64,000 nucleotides of DNA from Deltaproteobacteria bacterium (GCA_026995935.1 JALWNK010000062.1:23916-87915); one strand, 5' to 3'; positions 18,821 through 28,565 are shown, numbered from the stretch's first letter. Translations and numbers: made by a program. The notes: generated from the letters alone by a model not told the origin.

Positions 18821-19978
18821 ATGAAGGTCCTTTTTTGTGTTCCTGCACAAGATCAGGAAGGGCTTCTAAAGGCGAAGCTCGCAGGCCTTCACCTTTGGGA
18901 AAGGCTTTATCACCATGCAAAAAAGGCAGGCATGCACCCTGTGTTTGTCATTAGAAAAGAAAGTGCACTTACCAGGGCGATACCGCCTGACTCAGTGGCC
19001 ACAAATTTTAATGACCTTCCCTGCCAGTCCACTGAGAGGGTCGTGGTTTTAGACCCGTCCTTTCTTCCAACAGTTGATTGCCTAAAGAGACTTTCTCAAA
19101 AGTCCGTTTCAGAAGCGGAGTTTATGGACCTTGGAGGGTGTGTCCTTTTCCTTCCGTCTAAAGGCTGTTTTGAGCTTGAAAGGCTTTTTGGAGCAGAGGG
19201 GTTTCAACGGCTCAAGGACTTTCTGTCCACTTTTCTAAGGCCAGTAAGGGCAAGGTGTGAAAAGGGGGAGCTTTTGCCAGTAGGGACGGAAAAGGAGAGA
19301 AAAAAGACGCAGAAGCTTCTCTTTAAGGCCCTTATCAAGGAGACAGAGGGCTTCATGTCAAGGTATGTTGAAAGGCCCATATCCCTTTTTATTTCAAAAA
19401 GGCTTGCCGAAACCTCCATTACCCCCAATCAGATAACTGTCATCTCCACCATCATAGGGCTTGTGGGCGCCTTTTTCATCTCCTTGGGCCAGGGATTCTG
19501 GCAGGTTGCCGGAGCACTTCTTTTCCTTGCACATTCCATCATAGACGGATGCGACGGGGAGATAGCCAGGATAAAATTCATGGAAAGCAAGTTGGGCGGG
19601 GTCCTTGATTTTTGGGGAGACAACCTTGTTCACGCCGCGGTCTTCTGGGCCATTGGCCTTGAGTGGGCCATGAGAACAGGCTCCACCTATCCCCTGTATC
19701 TTGGCGCGGCAGCCGTTTTTGGAACGTTACTGTCTGCATCCATTGTCTACTTCTCCACCATGACCAAGGCCAAGGAGGGGCCTCTGTACACGTCGGTTTC
19801 AGACTCTTCCAAAAAGGGCAGGGTGGTAAAGATAGCCGATTTTCTTTCCAGAAGGGATTTTATATATCTCGTGGTTATACTGGCCTTTTTCAATCACCTG
19901 GACTGGTTTTTGGTGGCCGCGTCCATTGGAAGCATCATTTTTGCTGGGGTTCTGCTGTGGATAAGGCTCAGGGGTTGA
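18821..19978 (+). CDS. CDP-alcohol phosphatidyltransferase with degenerate nucleotidyltransferase-like N-terminus
   Basis: CDP-OH-P motif HSIIDGCDGEIARIKFMESKLGGVLDFWGDNLVH plus several TM segments. Confidence 0.85.
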   Translation: MKVLFCVPAQDQEGLLKAKLAGLHLWERLYHHAKKAGMHPVFVIRKESALTRAIPPDSVATNFNDLPCQSTERVVVLDPSFLPTVDCLKRLSQKSVSEAEFMDLGGCVLFLPSKGCFELERLFGAEGFQRLKDFLSTFLRPVRARCEKGELLPVGTEKERKKTQKLLFKALIKETEGFMSRYVERPISLFISKRLAETSITPNQITVISTIIGLVGAFFISLGQGFWQVAGALLFLAHSIIDGCDGEIARIKFMESKLGGVLDFWGDNLVHAAVFWAIGLEWAMRTGSTYPLYLGAAAVFGTLLSASIVYFSTMTKAKEGPLYTSVSDSSKKGRVVKIADFLSRRDFIYLVVILAFFNHLDWFLVAASIGSIIFAGVLLWIRLRG

Positions 19979-20252
19979 AGTCCTGGTCTTCCTTCCCGTC
20001 CAGGTCTCTTTCAATGACCTTTCCGGTTTCCTGATCCCGCATGAGGACCTTGACCCGTTCCTCTGCAGCCTCAAGGATTTTTGCACATTTTCTCGATAGC
20101 TCCATGCCCTCTTCAAAGAGGTTAACTGCCTCTTCCAGGGGGATATCCTGTCTTTCCAGTTTTTCAACCAGCTCCTGGAGCCTTTTGATACCCGTTTCAA
20201 AATCCAGTTTTTTGTCGTCTCTATCCCTTTTGTTTTCTTCCATGGCAGACAA
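19968..20252 (-). CDS. xseB: Exodeoxyribonuclease VII small subunit
   Basis: DFETGIKRLQELVEKLERQDIPLEEAVNLFEEGMELSRKCAKILEAAEERV is a typical XseB sequence. Confidence 0.92.
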   Translation of the reverse strand: MSAMEENKRDRDDKKLDFETGIKRLQELVEKLERQDIPLEEAVNLFEEGMELSRKCAKILEAAEERVKVLMRDQETGKVIERDLDGKEDQDFNP

Positions 20253-20802
20253 TGGCTTCCCTTTCCGTCACTATGTAATCCATAAATTGGTCGTGTGGAG
20301 CAACCGGTATCTCATTATCAAGGACCTGGAAGGAAAAGGCAAGTGCTATGCGCACAGCCTTAGGGGCATCCTTTGAAAGGAAACGGTCGTAAAACCCTCC
20401 GCCATAGCCGAATCTCCCCCCTCTCCTGTCAAAGACGCTTCCTGGCACTATGACAACATCCAATTTTTCAGGCTTAACCCTATGACACCTGGCTGGATCA
20501 GGCTCCATTATGGAAAATGCTCCGGGAATGAGTTGCTCAAAGGATTCAACAAGATAACATTCAAGTTTTTTCCGGGCTACCAGGGTCCGGGGCAGGGCTA
20601 CTGGTTCACCCGCATCCAAACGTCTTTTTATCAAGGAGTGTGTGCCTACCTCGCTTCTAAAGGAATAGAAGAGAAGCGGAAGCCTTGAGCCAGAGTAAGG
20701 AGGCAAGGTCAGGAGCTTTTCGTGGACCTTCTTGCTAAGATTCTTGATTTCGGCAGGAGAAAGGAGGTCCCTTTTTTTAAGGATTTCCTTTCTGAGATCC
20801 AA
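20221..20802 (-). CDS. 5-formyltetrahydrofolate cyclo-ligase
   Basis: VIVPGSVFDRRGGRFGYGGGFYDRFL motif of the 5-FTHF cyclo-ligase family. Confidence 0.92.
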   Translation of the reverse strand: MDLRKEILKKRDLLSPAEIKNLSKKVHEKLLTLPPYSGSRLPLLFYSFRSEVGTHSLIKRRLDAGEPVALPRTLVARKKLECYLVESFEQLIPGAFSIMEPDPARCHRVKPEKLDVVIVPGSVFDRRGGRFGYGGGFYDRFLSKDAPKAVRIALAFSFQVLDNEIPVAPHDQFMDYIVTEREAIVCHGRKQKG

Positions 20803-20830
20803 TGTGAATGTCCCTGGCTGGTGCAGTAAA

Positions 20831-21313
20831 CTAAAGGCTTTGGCCAGGAACGAAGAATATTCGCATGCAGGAAGAGCGTTTTATGGTCCTTCTGCTCCAG
20901 ACGGGTCTGCAGTTCTTGTCACGGAATTGGATGTTTCTGCCACTTGGGAGTGATTTCACCGATCTGGCAACAAGATAAAGGCCACCGTCAGTGCCATAAA
21001 ATTTTGAACCAACAACACGAACCGTCATGCCAGGGGAGAGTTTCATGTGGATGCGTTCCACAAACCATCTGGGTGCTGTAATTACCCGAAATGATCTGGA
21101 ATTTGATTCCATAACAAAACACTTAAGGCCCCTGAATTCGCATCCACCGGGCTTAAGAACAGTGCCTGAAATTATTATTTCCGTATTTTCGTCATATCCT
21201 ACCATATCCTGGCCCGCATGTGCCGAACAGACTATCAAGAAAGAAGCTAGAAGTACGAATGTCACAACGTTGCCAGTCTTTTGCATAAACAGCATTCCTC
21301 TCCCTGTAGACAA
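20831..21313 (-). CDS. Hypothetical exported protein
   Basis: Signal-peptide-like N-terminus (VTFVLLASFLIVCSAHAGQ), then about 110 aa with beta-rich character. Start may be 21295. Confidence 0.6.
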   Translation of the reverse strand: MSTGRGMLFMQKTGNVVTFVLLASFLIVCSAHAGQDMVGYDENTEIIISGTVLKPGGCEFRGLKCFVMESNSRSFRVITAPRWFVERIHMKLSPGMTVRVVGSKFYGTDGGLYLVARSVKSLPSGRNIQFRDKNCRPVWSRRTIKRSSCMRIFFVPGQSL

Positions 21314-21500
21314 ATTTGTTTTAGTTATGCATCTAACGTGCCGTTGTTGGCCCTTGGTGGCCTTCTACTGTAAGGGTAACTTTATCCCATGATGAAGTAA
21401 GGCGCTGCTTTTTATTTTTTGTTCAATTTCAAACGGTTAAGGGCCGTTGGGAGCCTTTTGTCGTATTTTTAATGGCCCGCACATGGCCTCATGTGCTTTA

Positions 21501-21534
21501 TGCGCATAATTTGCACCATGTGCATAATTTACAC
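21501..21534. repeat. Tandem CRP/FNR-like operator repeat
   Basis: TGCGCATAATTTGCAC and TGTGCATAATTTACAC, 18 bp apart; the second is part of TGTG-N9-CACA. Confidence 0.4.
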
Positions 21535-21743
21535 ATTCTCTGTGTGCAAACTTTGCAGATTGTTAGAGGACCCAAGGCTCTTCGTTCGGAAGAGGGGTTG
21601 CATCCAAAGACCGGTTTTGCCGGTGGGCAGTGGATGTTTTTGTAGGAGTTTAGAGACATTTAGAAGATTTGAGACCTTCAGAAAGGGCTGGAGGCGGTGT
21701 TTTTTTAAGAGAATGCCGTTTTTTTGTTAATTTCCCCTGAAAA

Positions 21744-21790
21744 AAGACAAAAAAAGAAGGCCTTCTTCTAGGAGGTATCAGAAGGCCTTC
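21744..21790 (-). terminator. Terminator-like hairpin downstream of the NtrC-family gene
   Basis: Two copies of self-complementary GAAGGCCTTC flank a 15-nt loop; minus strand continues into CTTTTTTTGTCTTTTTTC. Confidence 0.65.
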
Positions 21791-21922
21791 GGGGAGAGGA
21801 GGGTTGGGAGGGATAGGGAGTTTTTGCTATGTTTATTTTTTATTAAGCAAACGCTGTGCCAACTTCAGGTCTTTTCTGTTTGCTCTATTTACGAGATGAT
21901 AATGCAAACAGCCTGCCACTTT

Positions 21923-23302
21923 TTATTTTCTTTTTTTATAACCATATTTTTTTATCTTATATTGCAAAGTTCTCAGGGAAATTCCAAGGATATCGGCAGT
22001 TTTTCTCCTGTGGCCGTTGGTCATTTTAAGGGTCTTCTCTATTGCCTCTCTTTCAATCTCTTCAAGTTTCTTAAGTTCAGCACCCTTGTCTCCATTGGAA
22101 GTGGTTGAAGTGGAGTCAGAACCTGCAAGATCTATAAAGGATAAGTCCTCCGGCCTCAAAAGCTCCTGTTTTTCATCTGCCAGAATTACTGCCCTTTCAA
22201 TGGCGTTGTAAAGTTCCCTGATGTTTCCTGGCCACTCATAGGACATTAAAAGCTCCAGGGCCTTGGGTGAGATTTTATCCATGCGTTTGCCCATCCTGGC
22301 GCTAATATTTTGAAGGAGGTAGTTGCCAACCGTTTCAATGGCATCCTCCCTCTTCCTTAGCGGAGGCAGTTCAATGGGGAATACGCTCAACCTGTAGTAC
22401 AGGTCCTCCCTAAAGGTCTTATCCTTGATGCGGGCCTTAAGGTCCTGGTTAGTGGCGGCGACAATTCTTGCATTGGTGGTAAGGGTAATTGTGCCGCCAA
22501 CCCGTTCAAATGCCTTTTCCTGGAGTATACGAAGAAGCTTGGCCTGGGCTGAAAGGGGCATCTCGCCTATTTCGTCAAGGAATATGGTCCCGTCCTGGGC
22601 AAGCTCAAACTTTCCCTGTTTTGTCTTTATGGCCCCTGTAAAGGCCCCTTTTTCATGGCCGAAAAGCTCTGATTCTATAAGGGTTTCTGGTATTGCAGCA
22701 CAGTTAAGCTCCACGAAGGCGCCCTTCTTGTTGCTAAGCTGGTGAATAACCTTGGCTATGAGACTCTTTCCAGTACCGCTTTCTCCATGGAGCAGTATTG
22801 TGGCCTCTGTGGCTGCAACCCTTTGTATCTGCTGCCACACGTCCTTCATACCTGCAAAGATCACGTTGGTGGGTGGAAGGCCATCGGTGAGCTGGCTCTG
22901 CCAAAGGGTGTTGCTTCTTATAAGGGTTTGTCTTTCAAGGACCTTTTCCACTGCAAGCCTGAGTTCATCCGGGTTCTTGAGGGGCTTTATCAGATAATCA
23001 AGGGCTCCGCACTTCATGGCCTCTACTGCATTTTCAACAGACGCGTAAGCGGTAAGTATGATAAAGTCTATTTCCGGGGCCTCTTTCTTCACCTTTTTTA
23101 ATAGATCAATGCCAGACATCTCTGGCATCTTCAGGTCTGAAATAATGAGATTTGGCGCAAAGTTTTTTATTATGGCCAGCGCCTCTTGACCACTATATGC
23201 CCCCTGAACCTTGTAGCCTTCTTTCTTGAGGATGCGGCTTGCAAGAAGTACCAGGGATTTTTCATCGTCAACTACCAATATTCTGAAATCTTTTTTTTCC
23301 AT
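21923..23302 (-). CDS. NtrC-family sigma54-dependent response regulator
   Basis: Receiver (ILVVDDEKSLVLLASRIL..LIISDLKMPEMSG), AAA+ (GESGTGKSLIAK, GAFTGA) and Fis-type HTH (HRRKTADILGISLRTLQYKIKKYGY). Confidence 0.95.
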   Translation of the reverse strand: MEKKDFRILVVDDEKSLVLLASRILKKEGYKVQGAYSGQEALAIIKNFAPNLIISDLKMPEMSGIDLLKKVKKEAPEIDFIILTAYASVENAVEAMKCGALDYLIKPLKNPDELRLAVEKVLERQTLIRSNTLWQSQLTDGLPPTNVIFAGMKDVWQQIQRVAATEATILLHGESGTGKSLIAKVIHQLSNKKGAFVELNCAAIPETLIESELFGHEKGAFTGAIKTKQGKFELAQDGTIFLDEIGEMPLSAQAKLLRILQEKAFERVGGTITLTTNARIVAATNQDLKARIKDKTFREDLYYRLSVFPIELPPLRKREDAIETVGNYLLQNISARMGKRMDKISPKALELLMSYEWPGNIRELYNAIERAVILADEKQELLRPEDLSFIDLAGSDSTSTTSNGDKGAELKKLEEIEREAIEKTLKMTNGHRRKTADILGISLRTLQYKIKKYGYKKRK

Positions 23303-23388
23303 GGTTTTGTCAGCCTTTTTTCAAGCCATTTTTCTGTTCTGTTAAAACTGTTTATAAATTAGTTAGCATATCTTATGCTATCAAGTTG

Positions 23389-24441
23389 ATGGATTGTATC
23401 TTCTTTGTAAATCCAAGCTCCGGCCCCGGTCAGGGAAGAAGACTTGCCGAGGAGATAGAGCAGTATGTCCTGCCTGCCGCGGTTTTCAAGCAGGTGGTTT
23501 TTACCGACCCTCGCAGGCTTCATCAGCAGGTCTACTCCTGCGCCAAGGAAAAGGATCTGATTGTAATATGTGGTGGAGACGGCACTGTCAGCTCCATCAT
23601 TGCACATTTGGTAAATATGGACAAGGTCCCTGCCCTGGCCATTATTCCCTTGGGTACAGGAAATGATGTGGCACGAAGTACGGGCTGGCTGAAAAGCTGG
23701 CACGAACTTGGTCTCGACGGCCTTTTCTATGCCATAAAGAAAGGCAAGGTGACGAGTCTGGACGTATGGCAGATGAATATAAAAAAAGGTGACATGGCCA
23801 TTTCTTATCCCTTTTGCGCCTATGTAGGGATGGGTTATGACGGACGGGTGTGCCAGGAATTTTCAAAGCTTAACCGTTTTTTTATGAAAAGGTCCGTGCC
23901 AACTGTAATGAAGAGGCTTCTATACCTGCCTGCCGGAATGAGAATTCTGTATAAAAACCTGTTATATCCTGAGCAGATAAGGTGCACCGTCTCCTATGAA
24001 GGGCCCAAGGGGGAAAGGGCAAGTTGTGACACGAGGGTTGGGCAGCTTCTTTTTTGTAACACGGGTTTTTATGCAGGTGGAAGCCTTATTTGCAAGCACT
24101 ACAGTCTGGAAGACGGGCTTTTGGAGTTTTTTGGGATAAAGGGTTACCTGAGCTACATGCAGCTTCTTTTTGAAGGAAGGTTGCCTGTTGGCAAATCGTC
24201 AATACTTCCCATAAGGGCAAGCGGTTTTGAGATAACATTTTGCAGTTCAGCCTATTTCCAGGTGGATGGGGAGCCGGCAGGGGTAATTGAAGGGGGCAGT
24301 CAAGTAAATATAGATCTGCTGAGGAGTCTTCCGGTTTTGAAGCCCCTTAAAGACAGGCGTGCAAGAAAAAGACTGAAGGACGCCTCCTTGGAAGGGATCG
24401 TGGAGAAAATTTCATCTTCTGCAAGGCCAGCGGTCACGTAA
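23389..24441 (+). CDS. Diacylglycerol/lipid kinase family protein (YegS/DagK-like)
   Basis: FVNPSSGPGQGRR..VICGGDGTVSSIIAHLV..LAIIPLGTGNDVARS. Confidence 0.93.
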   Translation: MDCIFFVNPSSGPGQGRRLAEEIEQYVLPAAVFKQVVFTDPRRLHQQVYSCAKEKDLIVICGGDGTVSSIIAHLVNMDKVPALAIIPLGTGNDVARSTGWLKSWHELGLDGLFYAIKKGKVTSLDVWQMNIKKGDMAISYPFCAYVGMGYDGRVCQEFSKLNRFFMKRSVPTVMKRLLYLPAGMRILYKNLLYPEQIRCTVSYEGPKGERASCDTRVGQLLFCNTGFYAGGSLICKHYSLEDGLLEFFGIKGYLSYMQLLFEGRLPVGKSSILPIRASGFEITFCSSAYFQVDGEPAGVIEGGSQVNIDLLRSLPVLKPLKDRRARKRLKDASLEGIVEKISSSARPAVT

Positions 24442-24508
24442 TTGGTCCTAAGTGACGATAGGTATTCAAAAGAGCTGTTGAATTTAGCGTCAGATCAGGA
24501 GTTGAAGC

Positions 24509-24904
24509 ATGGAAAGAAGAAGGTCTCCCCGCTATCCGGTGAATCTACGGGTCTATTTTCCTGAATACAGTCTTTGGGGTGCCACCAAGAATGTCTCAGT
24601 GGATGGCTGTTTTATAACAATTGACAAGAAAATAAACGAGGGTTTCCTGGCTGATATTCTCCTTGAACTTCCAATTATCGGGGTGATTGCACTTAAAGGC
24701 TACGTGCATCATACAGGGACAAGTGGTGAAGGGCTTGGAATGCAGTTTGTACAGGTGCGCTTTGCCCAGGAACAGTCTGAATACTATTCCATTTACACCG
24801 ATTACATAAACCTCCTTCCAGAACATGAAAAAATCCGCCGCAGATACCTTGAAGACGTTCAGAAAGGGCTTATCAAGCTCCAGACCTTCCCTGAAGAGGA
24901 TTAA
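24509..24904 (+). CDS. PilZ domain protein
   Basis: MERRRSPRYPVNLRVYFPE..NVSVDGCFI and the later GLGMQFV strand. Confidence 0.8.
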   Translation: MERRRSPRYPVNLRVYFPEYSLWGATKNVSVDGCFITIDKKINEGFLADILLELPIIGVIALKGYVHHTGTSGEGLGMQFVQVRFAQEQSEYYSIYTDYINLLPEHEKIRRRYLEDVQKGLIKLQTFPEED

Positions 24905-24912
24905 TAGCCGCC

Positions 24913-25716
24913 ATGCTTGAATTGCCTTCTCAGGTTCCATTGGCAGCACAGGAGCTCTTTGTCTTTCTTTTTGGGTTGTGCATTGGAAGTTTTTTGAACG
25001 TCTGCATCTGCCGATTGCCTGAAGGCGAATCCATTTTGTTTCCGCCTTCTAAATGTCCAAACTGTGGTCACCGTCTTTCATGGTGGGAGAACATCCCGTT
25101 AATCAGTTACTTGATCCTGCGGGGCAGGTGTTCAGGATGCCAAAAGGGCATATCCTTCAGGTATCCGGTTGTTGAACTTCTCACTGGGCTTGTGGCCCTT
25201 TTTCTCTGGCACAGGTTTGGCCCATCATTATCTTTTTTGATCTACTTTGTCTTTTCTTGCAGTATGATCGTTGTCACCTTTATTGATCTCGCCCACAGGA
25301 TAATTCCTGACGTAATTTCTCTTCCTGGAATCGTCTTGGGCTTTGCAAGCTCTTTTATCTTACCCAATCTGTCATGGCTTGATTCTCTCCTTGGAATAAT
25401 TGCAGGTGGAGGCATCCTTTACCTGGTAACCTGGGGGTACTATCTGATTACAAAGAAAGTTGGCATGGGAGGAGGCGATATAAAACTTCTTGCCATGATA
25501 GGCGCCTTTCTCGGGTGGCAGGCCATTCCCTTTGTAATTTTCTTGAGTGCCTTTACTGGATCGGTAATCGGGATCATTTTCATCCTCATGAAGGGGAAGG
25601 GAAGAAACTACCAGATCCCCTTTGGCCCTTTTCTGGCCATGGCTGCTGAGATCCAACTTTTTTTTGGAAAGGACATCGTCTCCCTTTACTATCACCTCTT
25701 TTCTTTCCCATCGTAA
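24913..25716 (+). CDS. pilD: Prepilin peptidase (type IV leader peptidase)
   Basis: GLCIGSFLNVCICRLP, CPNCGHRLSWWENIPLISYLILRGRCSGCQ, GMGGGDIKLLAMIGAFLGWQ. Confidence 0.95.
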   Translation: MLELPSQVPLAAQELFVFLFGLCIGSFLNVCICRLPEGESILFPPSKCPNCGHRLSWWENIPLISYLILRGRCSGCQKGISFRYPVVELLTGLVALFLWHRFGPSLSFLIYFVFSCSMIVVTFIDLAHRIIPDVISLPGIVLGFASSFILPNLSWLDSLLGIIAGGGILYLVTWGYYLITKKVGMGGGDIKLLAMIGAFLGWQAIPFVIFLSAFTGSVIGIIFILMKGKGRNYQIPFGPFLAMAAEIQLFFGKDIVSLYYHLFSFPS

Positions 25717-25773
25717 TTTCCGATAAGCATAAAAAATGACACAAGGCATTTCTTTGGGCACTAAATATTAAAA

Positions 25774-27186
25774 ATGGCCAAAAAACGAGTACTGATTATT
25801 GACGATGAATTTGAGATAAGGTCCCTTCTGGGCAAGTACCTTGAAAAGATGAAGGGCTACGAGCCAAGTCTTGCCAAAGACCTGGATGAGGGGCTTGCAC
25901 TGGCGCGCAACAACAACTTTCAGCACATCCTTTGTGATTACTACCTCAGCCCCAATGGCAATGGTACCAGTGGTAGGGAACAGACCGCCACCGAATTCAT
26001 AAGAAGGGCAAAGGCCGCCGGTATAAATTCCAATATAATTGTCATGTCGGGAAAGGCAGAGGTGGATATGGCAGTCCAGGTCACCAATATGGGTGCAGTG
26101 GACTACCTGGCAAAACCCATAACCTTTGCACAGCTGGAATTTGCCTTAAGGAGGGCAGAGGAGCGGGAAAAGCTCTACAAGGAAAACGTAAAGCTCAAGA
26201 GGCAGGTTGAGGAAAAATACTCCTTTTCAAGCATTGTTGCCAGAAGTCCGCAAATGGAGCGGATATTCAATGTTATTGAGAAGGTCAAGGATTACAAGAC
26301 AACGGTTCTTGTTACTGGGGAAAGCGGTACCGGTAAGGAGCTTGTATCCCGTGCCCTCCATTTTAACAGCATACGCAAACACGCCCCTTTTGTTGCCGTA
26401 AACTGCGGTGGCATACCGGAAAACCTCCTAGAAAGCGAGCTTTTTGGCCACGTAAAGGGCGCTTTCACAGATGCGGTGCGTTCAAAAAAAGGGCTCTTCG
26501 AGGAGGCCCAGGGTGGAACCCTGTTTCTGGATGAAATAGGAGAACTTCCCCTGAGTCTTCAAGTAAAGCTGTTGAGGGTCCTGCAGGAGCAAGAGATACG
26601 GCCAGTGGGGGATACCAGGACCATAAAGGTGGATGTGCGCATCGTGGCTGCCACAGCCCGTGACCTTGGCGAGCTTGTCAGACAGGGCAGGTTCAGGGAG
26701 GATCTTTTCTACCGCATAAACGTGCTTACCATGGTTATCCCACCTCTCAGGGAAAGACGCGAGGACATCAGGCTTCTCATAGATCACTTCATAAAAAAGT
26801 ATAATGAGGTCATAAAGCCCAAAAAGGTCACTGGGGTGAGCCCCGAGGCCATGCAGGTGCTCATGAATTACAGATGGCCTGGAAACGTCCGGGAGCTTGA
26901 AAACGTCATAGAGCGTGCCCTTGTCCTTACTGAACACGATACAATCCAGCTTGAAGACCTGCCTCTCAACCTTCATTCCATAGAGATGCCTTCCCACACG
27001 GAAGAAAAGGGAGAATTCGTACCCGAGACCCTTTCTATTAAGAAAAATGCCAAAAAGCTGGAAAGCAGGCTCATAAGTATTGCACTAGCCAAGACAAAGG
27101 GCAACAAGACCCAGGCTGCCCAACTGCTGGAGATAAGCCTTCCTGCCCTTCTTTACAAGATGAAGGAATATGGCCTAACGATGTAG
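25774..27186 (+). CDS. NtrC-family sigma54-dependent response regulator (GAFTDA variant)
   Basis: Receiver, AAA+ (GESGTGKELVSRALH; HVKGAFTDAVRSKKG), Fis HTH (NKTQAAQLLEISLPALLYKMKEYGL). Confidence 0.93.
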   Translation: MAKKRVLIIDDEFEIRSLLGKYLEKMKGYEPSLAKDLDEGLALARNNNFQHILCDYYLSPNGNGTSGREQTATEFIRRAKAAGINSNIIVMSGKAEVDMAVQVTNMGAVDYLAKPITFAQLEFALRRAEEREKLYKENVKLKRQVEEKYSFSSIVARSPQMERIFNVIEKVKDYKTTVLVTGESGTGKELVSRALHFNSIRKHAPFVAVNCGGIPENLLESELFGHVKGAFTDAVRSKKGLFEEAQGGTLFLDEIGELPLSLQVKLLRVLQEQEIRPVGDTRTIKVDVRIVAATARDLGELVRQGRFREDLFYRINVLTMVIPPLRERREDIRLLIDHFIKKYNEVIKPKKVTGVSPEAMQVLMNYRWPGNVRELENVIERALVLTEHDTIQLEDLPLNLHSIEMPSHTEEKGEFVPETLSIKKNAKKLESRLISIALAKTKGNKTQAAQLLEISLPALLYKMKEYGLTM

Positions 27187-27879
27187 GTGTGAGAGAAACC
27201 TCTCTGCCTCTTTGACGTCCTGTAACCGGTCAACGTCTATTACCTTGCCCATATCAATGCCCCTGAAGGGGATACCTGAGTCAAAGAGCCTTGCCAGGAA
27301 CCTTCTAAGGGCGGGAAACTGTTCCTTTTCTCCGATCATTCTTACCTTTGCAGGAACAAGGTAGACACCACAGGTGACTGCATCTCCGCTTTGTCCCCCA
27401 ATTTTAATTAAGCGGCCTTCTGCCCCTTCTTTAAGGGTGACAAAAAGGGGCTTTTCGTCATCCACGAACCTGGTGATACCAAGGACAACCTCGTCTTCCT
27501 GGTTCTTCGCGGCCTTTTCTGCAAAGGCCCTGAAGGCCCCATCCTGGAAGATGGAATCCACGGTTGTAATAAGGAGTTTTTCTTCAGGTTGACTTTTTTC
27601 AAGGAGGCACAGGAAGCTTTCTGCAGAGCTTTTTGTATCGCGGCAGATAATGTCAAATTCCATCTCCGGAAATTTCTTGGCGAGATAGTTTGAACATTCC
27701 CTGCAGATGGAATTTCTAAAGATAATCCTTATGCTGTTTATCCCTGCCTTTTTGAACTGGTTGACAGTTCGTCCAAGAAGCTCTTCTCCATTTATCCTTA
27801 CAAGTGGCTTCGGGCATGAAAAGCCTTCCTTTTTAAGCCTGCTTCCGTGGCCTGCTGCGATTATTCCGCCTGTTATCAT
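27175..27879 (-). CDS. NTP-transferase (MobA-like/sugar nucleotidyltransferase)
   Basis: GGIIAAGHGSRLKKEGFSCPKPLVRINGEELLGRTV. Confidence 0.85.
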   Translation of the reverse strand: MITGGIIAAGHGSRLKKEGFSCPKPLVRINGEELLGRTVNQFKKAGINSIRIIFRNSICRECSNYLAKKFPEMEFDIICRDTKSSAESFLCLLEKSQPEEKLLITTVDSIFQDGAFRAFAEKAAKNQEDEVVLGITRFVDDEKPLFVTLKEGAEGRLIKIGGQSGDAVTCGVYLVPAKVRMIGEKEQFPALRRFLARLFDSGIPFRGIDMGKVIDVDRLQDVKEAERFLSHLHR

Positions 27880-28565
27880 TGCCTGATTCCTAAAATTTCA
27901 ATAAGTTCATCAAGTTGTGAAATGACCGGAATTTCAGGCAAAGAGACGCCATCAGGAGAGATAAGGACTGCCAGCATACCAAGGTCAAGGGCCCCTTGGA
28001 TGTCCCGCCTTACGTTATCCCCAACCATGATGGATTCATGGGGCAAGACTTTGAGAGCGTCCAGGCCCCTTTGAAATATCTCGGGGTGGGGCTTTGTCTT
28101 GCCCACAAGGTTTGAGTCAACGAGACAATCCACAACGTTTAAGAGGCCGGTCTCCTTGCATATGGCCTCGAGATTTCCGTAGTTGTTTGAGATTATGCCT
28201 ATATGAAAGCGTGACTTGAGCCTCTTTAACAAAGAAATGTTCTTGGATATCTCGAAGAAGCTGTTTTTAAGAAAATCCCTGGCGATTTTTTCCTGAAGCG
28301 CTGGGCTAAAGATGTCTAGGTTTTTTAGCACCCTTGCCACCTGCTCATAAACCACCTCCGTAAGGTTCATGTGGACCGGATTTTCACTGGTAAGGGAATC
28401 ATCGGATGCATAAAAGGCCCTTGCAAATTCTTTTTCATGGACGTTGACACCGTGTTTTTTATAAATGGGGAAAAACTGCTCCTTCCAGGCCACCCCTGGG
28501 GCATCAAGTGTGCCACCGTAATCAAAGAAAATGGCCTTTACCGGCCCGGTATCAAGGCGTTTCAA
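27876..28565 (-). CDS. HAD-family hydrolase
   Basis: IFFDYGGTLDAPG, GIISNNYG, KPHPEIFQRGLDALKVLPHESIMVGDNVRRDIQGA. Confidence 0.92.
   Translation of the reverse strand: MKRLDTGPVKAIFFDYGGTLDAPGVAWKEQFFPIYKKHGVNVHEKEFARAFYASDDSLTSENPVHMNLTEVVYEQVARVLKNLDIFSPALQEKIARDFLKNSFFEISKNISLLKRLKSRFHIGIISNNYGNLEAICKETGLLNVVDCLVDSNLVGKTKPHPEIFQRGLDALKVLPHESIMVGDNVRRDIQGALDLGMLAVLISPDGVSLPEIPVISQLDELIEILGIRQ

Noticed and set aside
21491-22108. Small plus-strand ORFs in the 21320-21920 gap
   Set aside because: Low-complexity translations overlapping operator-like repeats, a terminator and the antisense of the NtrC gene.
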